From the NCBI GenBank assembly GCA_947441205.1, contig CANETM010000070.1:1-7830 (forward strand): a DNA stretch of 7,830 nucleotides. Direction: 5' to 3'. The notes beneath the pieces are model-generated. The model made no database searches. It was not told the DNA's origin and saw nothing but the letters and a program-made list of their open reading frames with translations. Positions 1-7,066 of the stretch are shown here, in pieces. Numbering within the stretch: position 1 is the first letter of the stretch; each line of letters opens with the position of its first letter. Made by a program: the position numbers and the translations under genes. This DNA comes from Bacteroidota bacterium. Its GTDB lineage: Bacteria > Bacteroidota > Bacteroidia > Chitinophagales > Chitinophagaceae.

Positions 1-287
1 GAATCACGTCCTAAAGCTAATCCTGCATTGTTAACTAGTAAATCTACGGCTTGCCATTCAGCAGGCAGCTTACCTAAATTTTCAAATACGGCTTCTTTAT
101 CTTGAACATCAAAAATCAAGCAAAGTGTTTTAATTCCAAATTGATTTTCTAATCCTGCGGCAACGGCTTCTAATTTTTCTTTTCTTCTTGCCGTTAAAAT
201 TAGATTCCATCCACCCGCTGCAAACTTTTCAGCAATTGCTTTTCCAAATCCTGAACTTGCTCCTGTAATTAGTATTATTTTAGACAT
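1..287 (-). CDS. Short-chain dehydrogenase/reductase (SDR), N-terminal part, cut by window edge
   Basis: This is the first 95 codons of an NAD(P)-dependent classical SDR oxidoreductase; the C-terminus lies beyond position 1. The ATG at 285-287 opens a Rossmann fold with the glycine-rich cofactor motif TGASSGFG at residues 8-15, an Ala-Arg-Arg pair (33-35) after strand 2 that usually favours NADPH, an Asp-Val (60-61) that typically contacts the adenine, and the SDR motif NNAG at 86-89. The NNAGLALG wording resembles the YdfG-type group (3-hydroxy acid / serine dehydrogenases), but the Ser-Tyr-Lys catalytic residues are outside the window, so the substrate is unknown. It follows the alpha/beta hydrolase gene by 74 bases on the same strand. 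The leader is very AT-rich, with no Shine-Dalgarno sequence. Family assignment is secure; specificity is not. Confidence 0.93.
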   Translation of the reverse strand, partial: MSKIILITGASSGFGKAIAEKFAAGGWNLILTARRKEKLEAVAAGLENQFGIKTLCLIFDVQDKEAVFENLGKLPAEWQAVDLLVNNAGLALGRD

Positions 288-361
288 TTTATAATTTTTA
301 TAAGTACTATTTATTTTAAGATTGAGTTGAAGATATTAATTATTAAGAATATCCCCAATGT

Positions 362-1192
362 TTACTTTTTTTCTGCAGCTTGAATAAAACTAAGTAGTGC
401 ATTATTTACTTTTTCAGTCGCTTCTAACATGCCCATATGCCCAACCTGCTTAAGTATCATAACATTATTTTCGGGCAATAGTTTAGTTTGTTGTAATGAA
501 TCTTCAATAGGAACTGCAATATCCTCCTCGCCCACAATCATCCAAATAGGGATTCGTTGTTGGGTTAGCATATGTGTATGTGCTTTTCGATTACGCATAG
601 CCATTACAAACTGAACCATGGCTTCGGGACTTATATCACTTGCACTATCTATAACATCCTGTATTTGTTCAGGATGCACTTGCTTAAAGGCGTTCCCAAA
701 TAAATTTCGGGTTGCAGTTTCTAAAAACTTTTGTGTACCGTGTTCAAGTAAAAATTCAGCAATTTTTAATCGACTTTCTTTTTTAGCAGAACTATCTTCA
801 AAAGTGGTTGAGTGGACTAATCCTAAACCAATAACGTGATTTACATAATAGTCTGCAAGTGCTAATCCAATATAACCACCCATACTATGACCCAGCACAT
901 AATACTTTTCAATATGTAAACTATGCATGAGTTCATGTAAAACTTCAACATAATTGAGCATTGAAGGCGCATGCGAATGATGAATATTTAATGGCTTACA
1001 ATGTACGCCTGGTAAATTGGGTGCAATAACACGGTAATGATTGGAGAGGAACTTAATTTGTTGTTTCCAAATACAATGATCCTCGCCAAATCCATGTATT
1101 AATAATATAGGCGCTTTGCCTTTATTTGCATCACTATTTCCTTCATCAAAATAGGCTAATTGGTCCTCACCGTAATCGTAATAATGTAACAT
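362..1192 (-). CDS. Alpha/beta-fold hydrolase
   Basis: A 276-residue cytoplasmic alpha/beta hydrolase of normal single-domain length, with no signal peptide. The HGFG segment at residues 33-36 is the usual oxyanion-hole motif. GHSMGG at 101-106 is the nucleophile elbow with Ser103, Asp224 in the GEEDIAVP stretch is the likely acid, and His252 in VGHMGMLE completes the triad. A helical cap lies roughly between residues 130 and 205. These features fit the broad family of esterases, lactonases, epoxide hydrolase-like and C-C bond hydrolases; nothing visible fixes the substrate. The ATG at 1190-1192 starts just before the first beta strand. The gene sits 58 bases after the Lnb-like gene and 74 bases before the SDR gene, all in one direction, so it may belong to the same transcript. 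It ends in TAA. Confidence 0.93.
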   Translation of the reverse strand: MLHYYDYGEDQLAYFDEGNSDANKGKAPILLIHGFGEDHCIWKQQIKFLSNHYRVIAPNLPGVHCKPLNIHHSHAPSMLNYVEVLHELMHSLHIEKYYVLGHSMGGYIGLALADYYVNHVIGLGLVHSTTFEDSSAKKESRLKIAEFLLEHGTQKFLETATRNLFGNAFKQVHPEQIQDVIDSASDISPEAMVQFVMAMRNRKAHTHMLTQQRIPIWMIVGEEDIAVPIEDSLQQTKLLPENNVMILKQVGHMGMLEATEKVNNALLSFIQAAEKK

Positions 1193-1250
1193 GTTGTTAT
1201 TTTAGCCTATTTGTAATGATGTAAATGAACTATTCAATAAAGCTAATTCA

Positions 1251-2423
1251 TTATTTTTTGTTTTCAAGCTTTCCTCTTTGGATCAATCTAATTTGTAAAA
1301 ACAAACTAATTACCATTAAAACCATAACAGGTGCTGAAAAATGTTGAGGGATCCAGTGACTTGAGATCATTAGTATTGCAGTAGCAATAAAAAATACATA
1401 TCCTAAATAGGACGTCCATTTTTTAGATATAAAATAAATAGGAATAACTAATAAGTACAATGGGTGCAACCAAATTAAGTTGTAATTGTCATGACATGCA
1501 TTGTGTAAGGATATTTGACTCATATAAAGTACCAATGCACCACCAACTCCGAATAGGAATAATAAAATAATATCTAAAATACGTGCAATTCGTTGTGTTA
1601 ATAATTTATTCCAAAAAGCAACAAAAATATAAATCGCTAAAAACAAAATCAAAATGGCAATTGGCTGTATTCCTTTTTCAACGGGTTTATTGTTATACTT
1701 TAAATGGTTGGTAGCTAAAACAAACCTAGGATTTAGCGCCAATTTTTTATATAATAAAATGGGCAAAAATGCTTCCTGGTTTAAATTGGGTGTTTGATCG
1801 GATACTGTACCTAATAATAAGTCAATGCCTAAACCAACCCATCCAAGTCCATTGTTATAAGGACCTGCTACCACTTCTTCTCTAAAGGAATGTATTCCAA
1901 TACTGTATTGGTTAACTTGATAGTGTTTAAATAAACCGTCTTTCACCCTTGTGGTACAATTGTCAGTAATAAAGTTGTACAAATAAAAACGGTTATTACC
2001 AATCAAATTAATTTGCAACTCACTATACCATTTTTCCTTTTCAGCAGCTTTTAAATTTAATACCTGCTCATGTACGTCTCTAGCATAATACTGGTATTCG
2101 TATAAAAAATTAGAATAGGTGTCAACGCTAATAAAATAAATTAAGTCACCCTTCATGAATTTGGCAACAAAGTTGGGTGTATTAAAATCAAAGCTTCCGA
2201 AATTAAAAACAAAATCGGTATGATTGACGCTATCGACAACGCGAATGGCAGTATGTCCCCAAATAGTATATAAATCATCACCTGCATCACAAGTGATTAA
2301 ACTAAAACGAAGTTTTGAATGTGTTAAACTATCATTGGAATTTGCAATAGGAGTAGCACTTGCCCTAGGTAGTTCAATCCCAAAAAATAGTAATAGGGAA
2401 ATGAAAAAAAATATTTTTTTCAT
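1251..2423 (-). CDS. DUF4105 / Lnb N-terminal periplasmic domain membrane protein, probable lipoprotein N-acyltransferase
   Basis: A 390-residue envelope protein. Residues 1-23 look like a signal peptide (MKK, then a Phe/Leu-rich core, then ASA). Residues 37-215 match the DUF4105 (Lnb N-terminal) domain: WGHTAIRV with His57, an FGSFDF..PNF..KF..G.L block at 75-94, and DNCTTRV at 154-160 with Cys156. A GLGIDLLLG stretch follows at 197-205. The C-terminal half holds about five hydrophobic segments (near 253-271, 281-301, 317-333, 337-355, 363-380) with a conserved-looking NLIWLHPL between the second and third. In Bacteroides, a protein with this domain (Lnb) N-acylates outer-membrane lipoproteins. 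His57 and Cys156 are natural candidates for a catalytic pair, which is my inference. The gene starts 6 bases after the guaB stop, so coupling to guaB is likely. The family is clear; the enzymatic role is probable. Confidence 0.85.
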   Translation of the reverse strand: MKKIFFFISLLLFFGIELPRASATPIANSNDSLTHSKLRFSLITCDAGDDLYTIWGHTAIRVVDSVNHTDFVFNFGSFDFNTPNFVAKFMKGDLIYFISVDTYSNFLYEYQYYARDVHEQVLNLKAAEKEKWYSELQINLIGNNRFYLYNFITDNCTTRVKDGLFKHYQVNQYSIGIHSFREEVVAGPYNNGLGWVGLGIDLLLGTVSDQTPNLNQEAFLPILLYKKLALNPRFVLATNHLKYNNKPVEKGIQPIAILILFLAIYIFVAFWNKLLTQRIARILDIILLFLFGVGGALVLYMSQISLHNACHDNYNLIWLHPLYLLVIPIYFISKKWTSYLGYVFFIATAILMISSHWIPQHFSAPVMVLMVISLFLQIRLIQRGKLENKK

Positions 2424-2425
2424 TT
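2399..2425. repeat. AT-only-cored 12-bp inverted repeat over the Lnb-like start codon
   Basis: Arms 2399-2410 and 2414-2425 are perfect complements around a 3-base centre, and the ATG of the Lnb-like gene (2421-2423) lies in the 5' arm of the transcript. An RNA hairpin here would cover the start codon. Much of the symmetry follows from Lys and Phe codons (runs of A, then T), so it may have no function. Confidence 0.45.
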
Positions 2426-2429
2426 ATGA

Positions 2430-3911
2430 TTATTTACGACTGTAGTTAGGTGCTTCCTTTGTGATATCAATATCGTGTGCATGACTTTCCTTCATACCCG
2501 CGTTGGTGATTTGAACAAAAGTTGCATTTTGTAAATCCTTAATTGTTTTAGCGCCACAATATCCCATACCGGCTTTTAATCCACCTACAAACTGATAAAT
2601 GATTTCACTTAAGCTTCCTTTATAGGCTACACGACCTTCAATACCTTCTGGTACAAATTTTTTGCTATCCGTATCTTCTTGAAAATACCTATCACCACTT
2701 CCTTGACCCATCGCACCAATACTTCCCATTCCACGGTAACCTTTAAATTTACGTCCTTCATATATTATGGTTTCACCAGGACTTTCTTCGGTACCTGCGA
2801 AAATACTTCCCATCATAACGCAATTGGCTCCTGCAGCTAAAGCTTTAACCATATCACCTGTATAACGAATACCTCCATCAGCAATTACTCGAATATTTCT
2901 TCCTTTCTATGCTTTAGTGGCTTCCATGATAGCCGTTAACTGAGGTACACCTGCACCCGCTACAATTCGAGTAGTACAAATGGATCCAGGTCCAATACCT
3001 ACTTTAACTGCATCAGCACCAGCATTTGCTAATGCTAATGCCCCTTGTGAAGTAGCTATATTACCTGCAATAACAGGTAGATTTTTAAAATTCTTTTTTA
3101 AAGATTTCAATGCTTCAATTACGCCCTTGCTATGTCCATGTGCACTATCTAATGAAACAATATCAACACCTACTGCCTGCAAAGTAGCAGCGCGTTCTAA
3201 AATATCTTTTGTAATACCTAATGCAGCACCGACTAATAAACGACCAATGCTATCCTTTACTGCATTTGGAAAGGCACTTAATTGCAAAATATCACGATAA
3301 GTAATTAAGCCAATCAACTTTCCTTGCTTACTTACTACAGGCAATTTTTCAATTTTGTATTGTCGTAATATTTTTTCTGCTTTTCTTAAATCGGTTCCTT
3401 CTGGAGCAATGATTAAATTTTCTTTAGTCATTACCTCGCTTACTTTTCTACTTCTATCTGTTTCAAAACGTAAATCTCTATTGGTTAAAATACCAACTAA
3501 CTTATTTCCTTTATCAATAATTGGAATGCCACCAATTTTATTTTCCTTCATTAAAATTAATGCATCACCAATAGTTGCATTTATTTCTAAGGTAATAGGG
3601 TCCACAATCATACCACTCTCACTTCGTTTTACTTTACGAACTTGCTCGGCTTGGCGTTCGATACTCATATTTTTATGCAAAATGCCAATGCCGCCTTCAC
3701 GTGCAAGTGCAATTGCTAAACTTGCTTCAGTAACGGTATCCATTGCTGAAGATAAAATGGGAACGTTTAATTGGATGTTTTTGGTAAGCTGACTGTGAAT
3801 TTTTACTTCAGACGGAACAATTTCAGCGTAAGCGGGCATTAACAATACATCATCGAATGTTAAGCCTTGTCCAAAAATACGGGAGTTGTTGGTAGAATTT
3901 CTTGTTGCCAT
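2430..3911 (-). pseudogene. guaB: IMP dehydrogenase, full length but interrupted by one in-frame TAG
   Basis: GuaB oxidises IMP to XMP with NAD+, the committed step of GMP synthesis. The frame runs collinear from ATG 3911 to TAA 2430-2432 (493 codons, normal length) apart from TAG at 2907-2909, codon 335. Numbered from this ATG, the parts are: the GLTFDDVLL start; two CBS domains (about 104-154 and 160-210); LDSAHG with the NAD-site Asp255; the active loop GIGPGSICTT with Cys312; then, beyond the TAG, ADGGIR (344-349), the flap residues DRYF (Arg408, Tyr409), EGIEGRV and a C-terminus ending in APNYSR. A product stopped at the TAG (334 residues) would lack the phosphate loop and the flap Arg. 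A downstream ATG at 2850-2852 would give a 140-residue piece that misses one barrel strand. An upstream TTG (3944) extends the frame but lies in the promoter. Identity is certain; whether the stop is real or an error is open. Confidence 0.95.
2907..2909 (-). other. guaB: In-frame TAG codon inside guaB
   Basis: The reverse complement of CTA at 2907-2909 reads TAG after ...MEATKA. The next codons in the same frame are KGRNIRVIADGGIR, which is the continuous IMP dehydrogenase sequence with no gap or frame change. Relatives usually have a Leu or other hydrophobic residue here, and one base change (TTG to TAG) would explain the stop. Confidence 0.9.
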
Positions 3912-3914
3912 AGG

Positions 3915-3945
3915 CAAAGGTAGCTTTTTGGCAGATTTAGGCAAA
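3915..3945 (-). promoter_or_regulatory. Bacteroidota-type promoter of guaB (TTTG, 19 bases, TACCTTTG)
   Basis: On the minus strand a TTTG (3942-3945) is followed by a 19-base spacer and TACCTTTG (3915-3922). This matches exactly the consensus of the Bacteroidota primary sigma factor, TTTG / 17-23 / TAnnTTTG. It lies between dprA and guaB, with only 3 bases between the -7 box and the guaB ATG (3909-3911). Transcription would start at or a few bases around the ATG, giving a leaderless or nearly leaderless mRNA. The match is exact but short, and there is no experimental support. Confidence 0.55.
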
Positions 3946-3974
3946 ATACTTTTTTACAGCTGAAACACAATGAC

Positions 3975-5081
3975 TTATGAGCAGGAATATATATTTCCAG
4001 CATGTAAATGAATTAACCCATTTAGCTCTAATGCTAATATATGCCCTGCTAGATCAGTACTTGAAATAGCTAATTGACTACTAATAATATCCTTATGAAT
4101 GGGGCCTTGTAATTGTATTATATTGAATATAGATGCTTGAATTTCACTTAAAGGAGCGGTAGTTTGCGATAAGTCTAATGCGTTGTCATCAATTTGTTTA
4201 ATGGGCCATTGCATGTTTTCGAGTAATTGTATGGGGTCATGATACATAGAAGCAATATTATTTTTGATTAACCATAAACAGCCCTTACTTTTTTCATCAT
4301 GAATTTTACCAGGAACCGCAAATACTTCGCGATCATATCCTCTTGCTAGTTTTGCAGTAATCATACTACCACCCTCAACCTGACTTTCAATCACAATGGT
4401 AATATCCGACAAGCCTGCAACGATTCGGTTTCGTTTTGGAAACTGATAGGGCATGGTTAAAGTGTTTTGGCGACATTCCGTAATCAGGCCTCCTTGTTGT
4501 TTTAAAATATTAATGGCTAGACGCCTATGTTGATTTGGATAAATTTTATCTAATCCATGTGCAAGCACACCCCATGTTGGTAAATGATTATTGAGTGCTG
4601 CTTCATGTGCAATACCATCAATGCCTAACGCTAATCCACTAATAACGCCAATTTTCAAATGGCTAAGACCTTCCATTAATTCATGAATTATTTTTTTTGC
4701 ATGATGTGTATGTTGCCTGGTACCAACGATACTAATGAGTTGAGGTAAATTAAAATGATCCGAACCCTTTAGATATAAAACAATAGGAGGGTCGCTAATA
4801 TTGGAAAGTCGGTCGGGATAATTTTTATCTAATATGGAAAAAGTAGAAATTGAATGCTTGTCAATAAATTTCATTTCATCCTCAGCTTCTTTTAATGGCC
4901 ATTCATTTTTCTTATTGGACGATATTTTAAAAATATATTGGGCAGAAGAAAAATGACGAAGCATTTTTAATTTGTGACTTTCAGGAATGCCCTTTAATAT
5001 GCTAAAAGCAATAGAATAAAATAATTCCTCACTTAAATTTAAGCTTGAAGAATTATTTGATGTTGAGGCTTGATGAATCAT
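3975..5081 (-). CDS. dprA: DNA-processing protein DprA (Smf)
   Basis: DprA binds incoming single-stranded DNA in the cytoplasm, shields it from nucleases and loads RecA for natural transformation. This 368-residue protein has an N-terminal helical, HhH-like region (about 18-60) and the DNA-binding Rossmann-like domain at about 80-290. That domain shows the motifs SIVGTR (117-122), SGLALGID (148-155), AHGLDKIYP (174-182), FPKRNRIVAGLSD (214-226), ESQVEGGSMITA (232-243) and FAVPGK (254-259). A winged-helix DprA C-terminal domain follows at about 310-366. Length and order are normal for the family and no key motif is missing. The ATG at 5079-5081 follows the OmpA-like gene by 43 bases, and the TAA lies 63 bases before the guaB ATG. 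No other competence gene is in the window, so transformation ability cannot be judged; dprA is also common in species not known to be competent. Confidence 0.97.
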   Translation of the reverse strand: MIHQASTSNNSSSLNLSEELFYSIAFSILKGIPESHKLKMLRHFSSAQYIFKISSNKKNEWPLKEAEDEMKFIDKHSISTFSILDKNYPDRLSNISDPPIVLYLKGSDHFNLPQLISIVGTRQHTHHAKKIIHELMEGLSHLKIGVISGLALGIDGIAHEAALNNHLPTWGVLAHGLDKIYPNQHRRLAINILKQQGGLITECRQNTLTMPYQFPKRNRIVAGLSDITIVIESQVEGGSMITAKLARGYDREVFAVPGKIHDEKSKGCLWLIKNNIASMYHDPIQLLENMQWPIKQIDDNALDLSQTTAPLSEIQASIFNIIQLQGPIHKDIISSQLAISSTDLAGHILALELNGLIHLHAGNIYSCS

Positions 5082-5124
5082 GCGCTAAACATCGTTATAA
5101 TTGAAATTGCTTTATGAAGTATTT

Positions 5125-7014
5125 CTACTGCAAAGTGATGGTAAAACTGGTGCGTCTGTTTTGTGCCCTACCTTTCTCAGTGTTGTTGTCTGCAATGGGT
5201 TTGGAGTCTCCTAATCCTTTTGTAGTGATTCTTGTACTTAGAATACCTTTATTCATTAAGTATTGTGCAATTGACTCAGCGCGCTTTGAAGATAATAGTA
5301 TGTTGTTAGCGGCAAGTCCAGTATTGTCGGTATGACCTTCAATTAAGATAGTTGCTTTTGGAGATGCTTGTAAATAATTTACCAATGCATTTAATTCAAC
5401 ATTTGAATTACTTAATAAAGTTGCAGCATTGGTTTCAAAAAATACATTGTTGAAATTTTTTGTAAACTGATTTACAATTGGATTTAAATTAAATGGAATC
5501 GTTGAGCCTTTGATAGAATCAAGATATTTTTTATTGATTAAAATACTTGCATATTCATGTTGAGGGCTATTTACTTGAATCCCTAAACTGTCGAAATAAG
5601 GTAGCGATAAAACAAAGTATCCTGTTGAATCAACATTAATGGTCATGAATTTATTTGCATCACTTGGGTCAACCAATTTCACAGTGCCCGTTAATGATTT
5701 TTTTGTAATCGCATCATTGATATAGCCATTGAAGTATAAGGTTTTATTTGCTCTTGCAAAATTAGGTAAGCTAATTTTATAAATGTCTAAACCACCTCTA
5801 CTATCAGGTCGATCACTAGCAATATATCCTTCTTTTCCATTGCTTGAAATGGCAACACTTTGTTCGTTTTCATTGGTATTAATTGGATAACCCAAATTGA
5901 TAGGTTTTGCCCAACTGCCATTTACTTTTTTATAAGTAACAAATAAATCAGCACCACCAAAACCTGGCCATCCAGTTGAAGAAAAATATAGTGTTTTATT
6001 GTCAGCATGAATAAATGGTGTTTGTTCATCACCTGCAGTATTAATTGCAGCCCCTAGGTTTACAGCTTGTTTCCATCCACCTCTTTCATTTTTATAAGAT
6101 ACATAAATATCTATTCCTCCATAACCTCCCGGCTTATTACTACTAAAATATAATGCTTGACCATCAGGGGATATACTTGGTGCACTTTCCCACCAATTGG
6201 TATTAATATTTTGGCCTAAATTTTTTGGTAATGACCATCCCGTATTTGATTTAGTAACCTTATAAATATCATATCGACCATAACCATTTTCGTTATATTC
6301 TGCTGAATAATAAAGGGTATTTAAATCGGATGACAAACTAGGTGCTCCTTTTTTAGCTGCCAAGTTTAAGCTGTCTGATAATGGTTGAGCGATGGATGTA
6401 TTGTTTGGGCTAATAATACTATAAAAGAAATCCTCGCGTAATATACCATCCTTACGCATAAATATTAATAGACTGTCTTGAACTGTTACTGTTGGAAAAT
6501 ACTCAGCATTGGCTGTATTGATACTATCACCTGCGTTAATCACTTTACTATTTTCATCCATTGGATAGGACAATGCAAAATCACAAATGGTTTTTAATTG
6601 ATTAAAACTTTGCGTTAAATAAACTGGCAGTCCCTCTTTAATTTTATTAAGCAAATCATTTGCTTTTTTATAATTACCAAGGCTTGCATAGGTATTTGCA
6701 TATTTTACAAAATAGGGTGCGCAACTTGCGCTATCAATACTTATTGCTTTTTCAAATATTGCAATTGCATTTTCATTTTTCTTCAAATCAACATAAACTT
6801 GAAACAATGTAATATAGCTGTAAATGTAATTACTGTCTTTTTGGATACTTTCATTTAAAAATTCAACTGCTTCAGGAAATTCATGATTATCAATGGCAGT
6901 TACCGCTTTTTCAAAAAGCTTTTGTGCAGCAGAATTGTTTTGGGCTTGAACATTAGAAATGCAAAAAAAATTAAATCCCAAAATAAATAAAAATAGTGCG
7001 AGCCTATTTTTCAT
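5125..7014 (-). CDS. Exported TPR / PD40 beta-propeller / OmpA-family protein, PorE-like
   Basis: A 629-residue envelope protein. Residues 1-24 form a signal peptide ending VQA/Q; Cys18 lacks a proper lipobox. TPR-like helical repeats occupy about 27-130. Five WD40/PD40 propeller blades follow (near 171-200, 224-253, 278-307, 332-361, 385-414), with blade signatures such as SPDGQALYFSSNKPGGYGG and a linker resembling W..P.NLG..INT. Then come a carboxypeptidase-regulatory-like beta domain (about 425-505) and an OmpA C-terminal domain (about 520-629). Asp563 in GHTDNTG and Arg578, 15 residues on, match the pair that binds diaminopimelate in peptidoglycan. This order (TPR, propeller, CRD, OmpA) is that of Porphyromonas PorE, which ties the type IX secretion machine to the cell wall. 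That role is inferred here, since similar proteins serve unknown purposes. The gene lies 29 bases after queE and ends in TAG. Confidence 0.9.
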   Translation of the reverse strand: MKNRLALFLFILGFNFFCISNVQAQNNSAAQKLFEKAVTAIDNHEFPEAVEFLNESIQKDSNYIYSYITLFQVYVDLKKNENAIAIFEKAISIDSASCAPYFVKYANTYASLGNYKKANDLLNKIKEGLPVYLTQSFNQLKTICDFALSYPMDENSKVINAGDSINTANAEYFPTVTVQDSLLIFMRKDGILREDFFYSIISPNNTSIAQPLSDSLNLAAKKGAPSLSSDLNTLYYSAEYNENGYGRYDIYKVTKSNTGWSLPKNLGQNINTNWWESAPSISPDGQALYFSSNKPGGYGGIDIYVSYKNERGGWKQAVNLGAAINTAGDEQTPFIHADNKTLYFSSTGWPGFGGADLFVTYKKVNGSWAKPINLGYPINTNENEQSVAISSNGKEGYIASDRPDSRGGLDIYKISLPNFARANKTLYFNGYINDAITKKSLTGTVKLVDPSDANKFMTINVDSTGYFVLSLPYFDSLGIQVNSPQHEYASILINKKYLDSIKGSTIPFNLNPIVNQFTKNFNNVFFETNAATLLSNSNVELNALVNYLQASPKATILIEGHTDNTGLAANNILLSSKRAESIAQYLMNKGILSTRITTKGLGDSKPIADNNTEKGRAQNRRTSFTITLQ

Positions 7015-7033
7015 AAAAGCTAATTGAAATGTA

Positions 7034-7066
7034 AATATACTTATTATGGCACTTGAATATACTTAT
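7034..7066. repeat. 11-bp direct repeat, 22 bases apart, at the queE/ompA-like junction
   Basis: AATATACTTAT occurs at 7034-7044 and again at 7056-7066, so equivalent bases are two helical turns apart. One copy lies in the short leader of the OmpA-like gene and overlaps the queE stop; the other lies in the last queE codons. It could be a tandem regulator site or chance in AT-rich DNA. Confidence 0.3.

Noticed and set aside
332..353. Inverted repeat between the hydrolase and SDR genes as a terminator
   Set aside because: The stem is only 6 A/T-rich pairs with a 10-base loop, and no T tract follows in the direction of transcription.
1224..1252. Inverted repeat between the Lnb-like and hydrolase genes as a terminator
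   Set aside because: Six-base AT-rich arms with a 17-base loop are too weak and probably chance.
2907..2909. TAG reassigned to an amino acid in this organism
   Set aside because: The OmpA-like gene ends with TAG exactly at its family-typical C-terminus, and no suppressor tRNA is in the window.
2853..2909. Frameshift in guaB
   Set aside because: Translation through the gap in the same frame gives continuous conserved IMP dehydrogenase sequence, so only a base substitution is needed.
2980..3792. Long plus-strand reading frames opposite guaB
   Set aside because: They are antisense shadows of conserved guaB codons, with no recognisable domain and no promoter or leader.
2430..3911. GuaB made naturally as two polypeptides
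   Set aside because: Restarting at ATG 2852 would lose the 18 residues after the TAG, including ADGGIR, a barrel strand and phosphate loop. No good ribosome site is present: GGAGG at 2872-2876 is 19 bases away.
3912..3944. Upstream TTG start (3942-3944) adding 11 residues to GuaB
   Set aside because: TTG is a rare start, the added residues are not family-like, the TTG lies in the -33 box of the guaB promoter, and ATG 3911 gives the normal IMP dehydrogenase length.
6961..7014. Lipoprotein signal (Cys18) in the OmpA-like protein
   Set aside because: Residues before Cys18 are Asn-Phe-Phe, not a lipobox; a Spase I site after VQA fits better.
7032..7039. TATATTTA as the -7 box of a promoter for the OmpA-like gene
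   Set aside because: It misses the final G of TAnnTTTG, and no TTTG lies 17-23 bases upstream.
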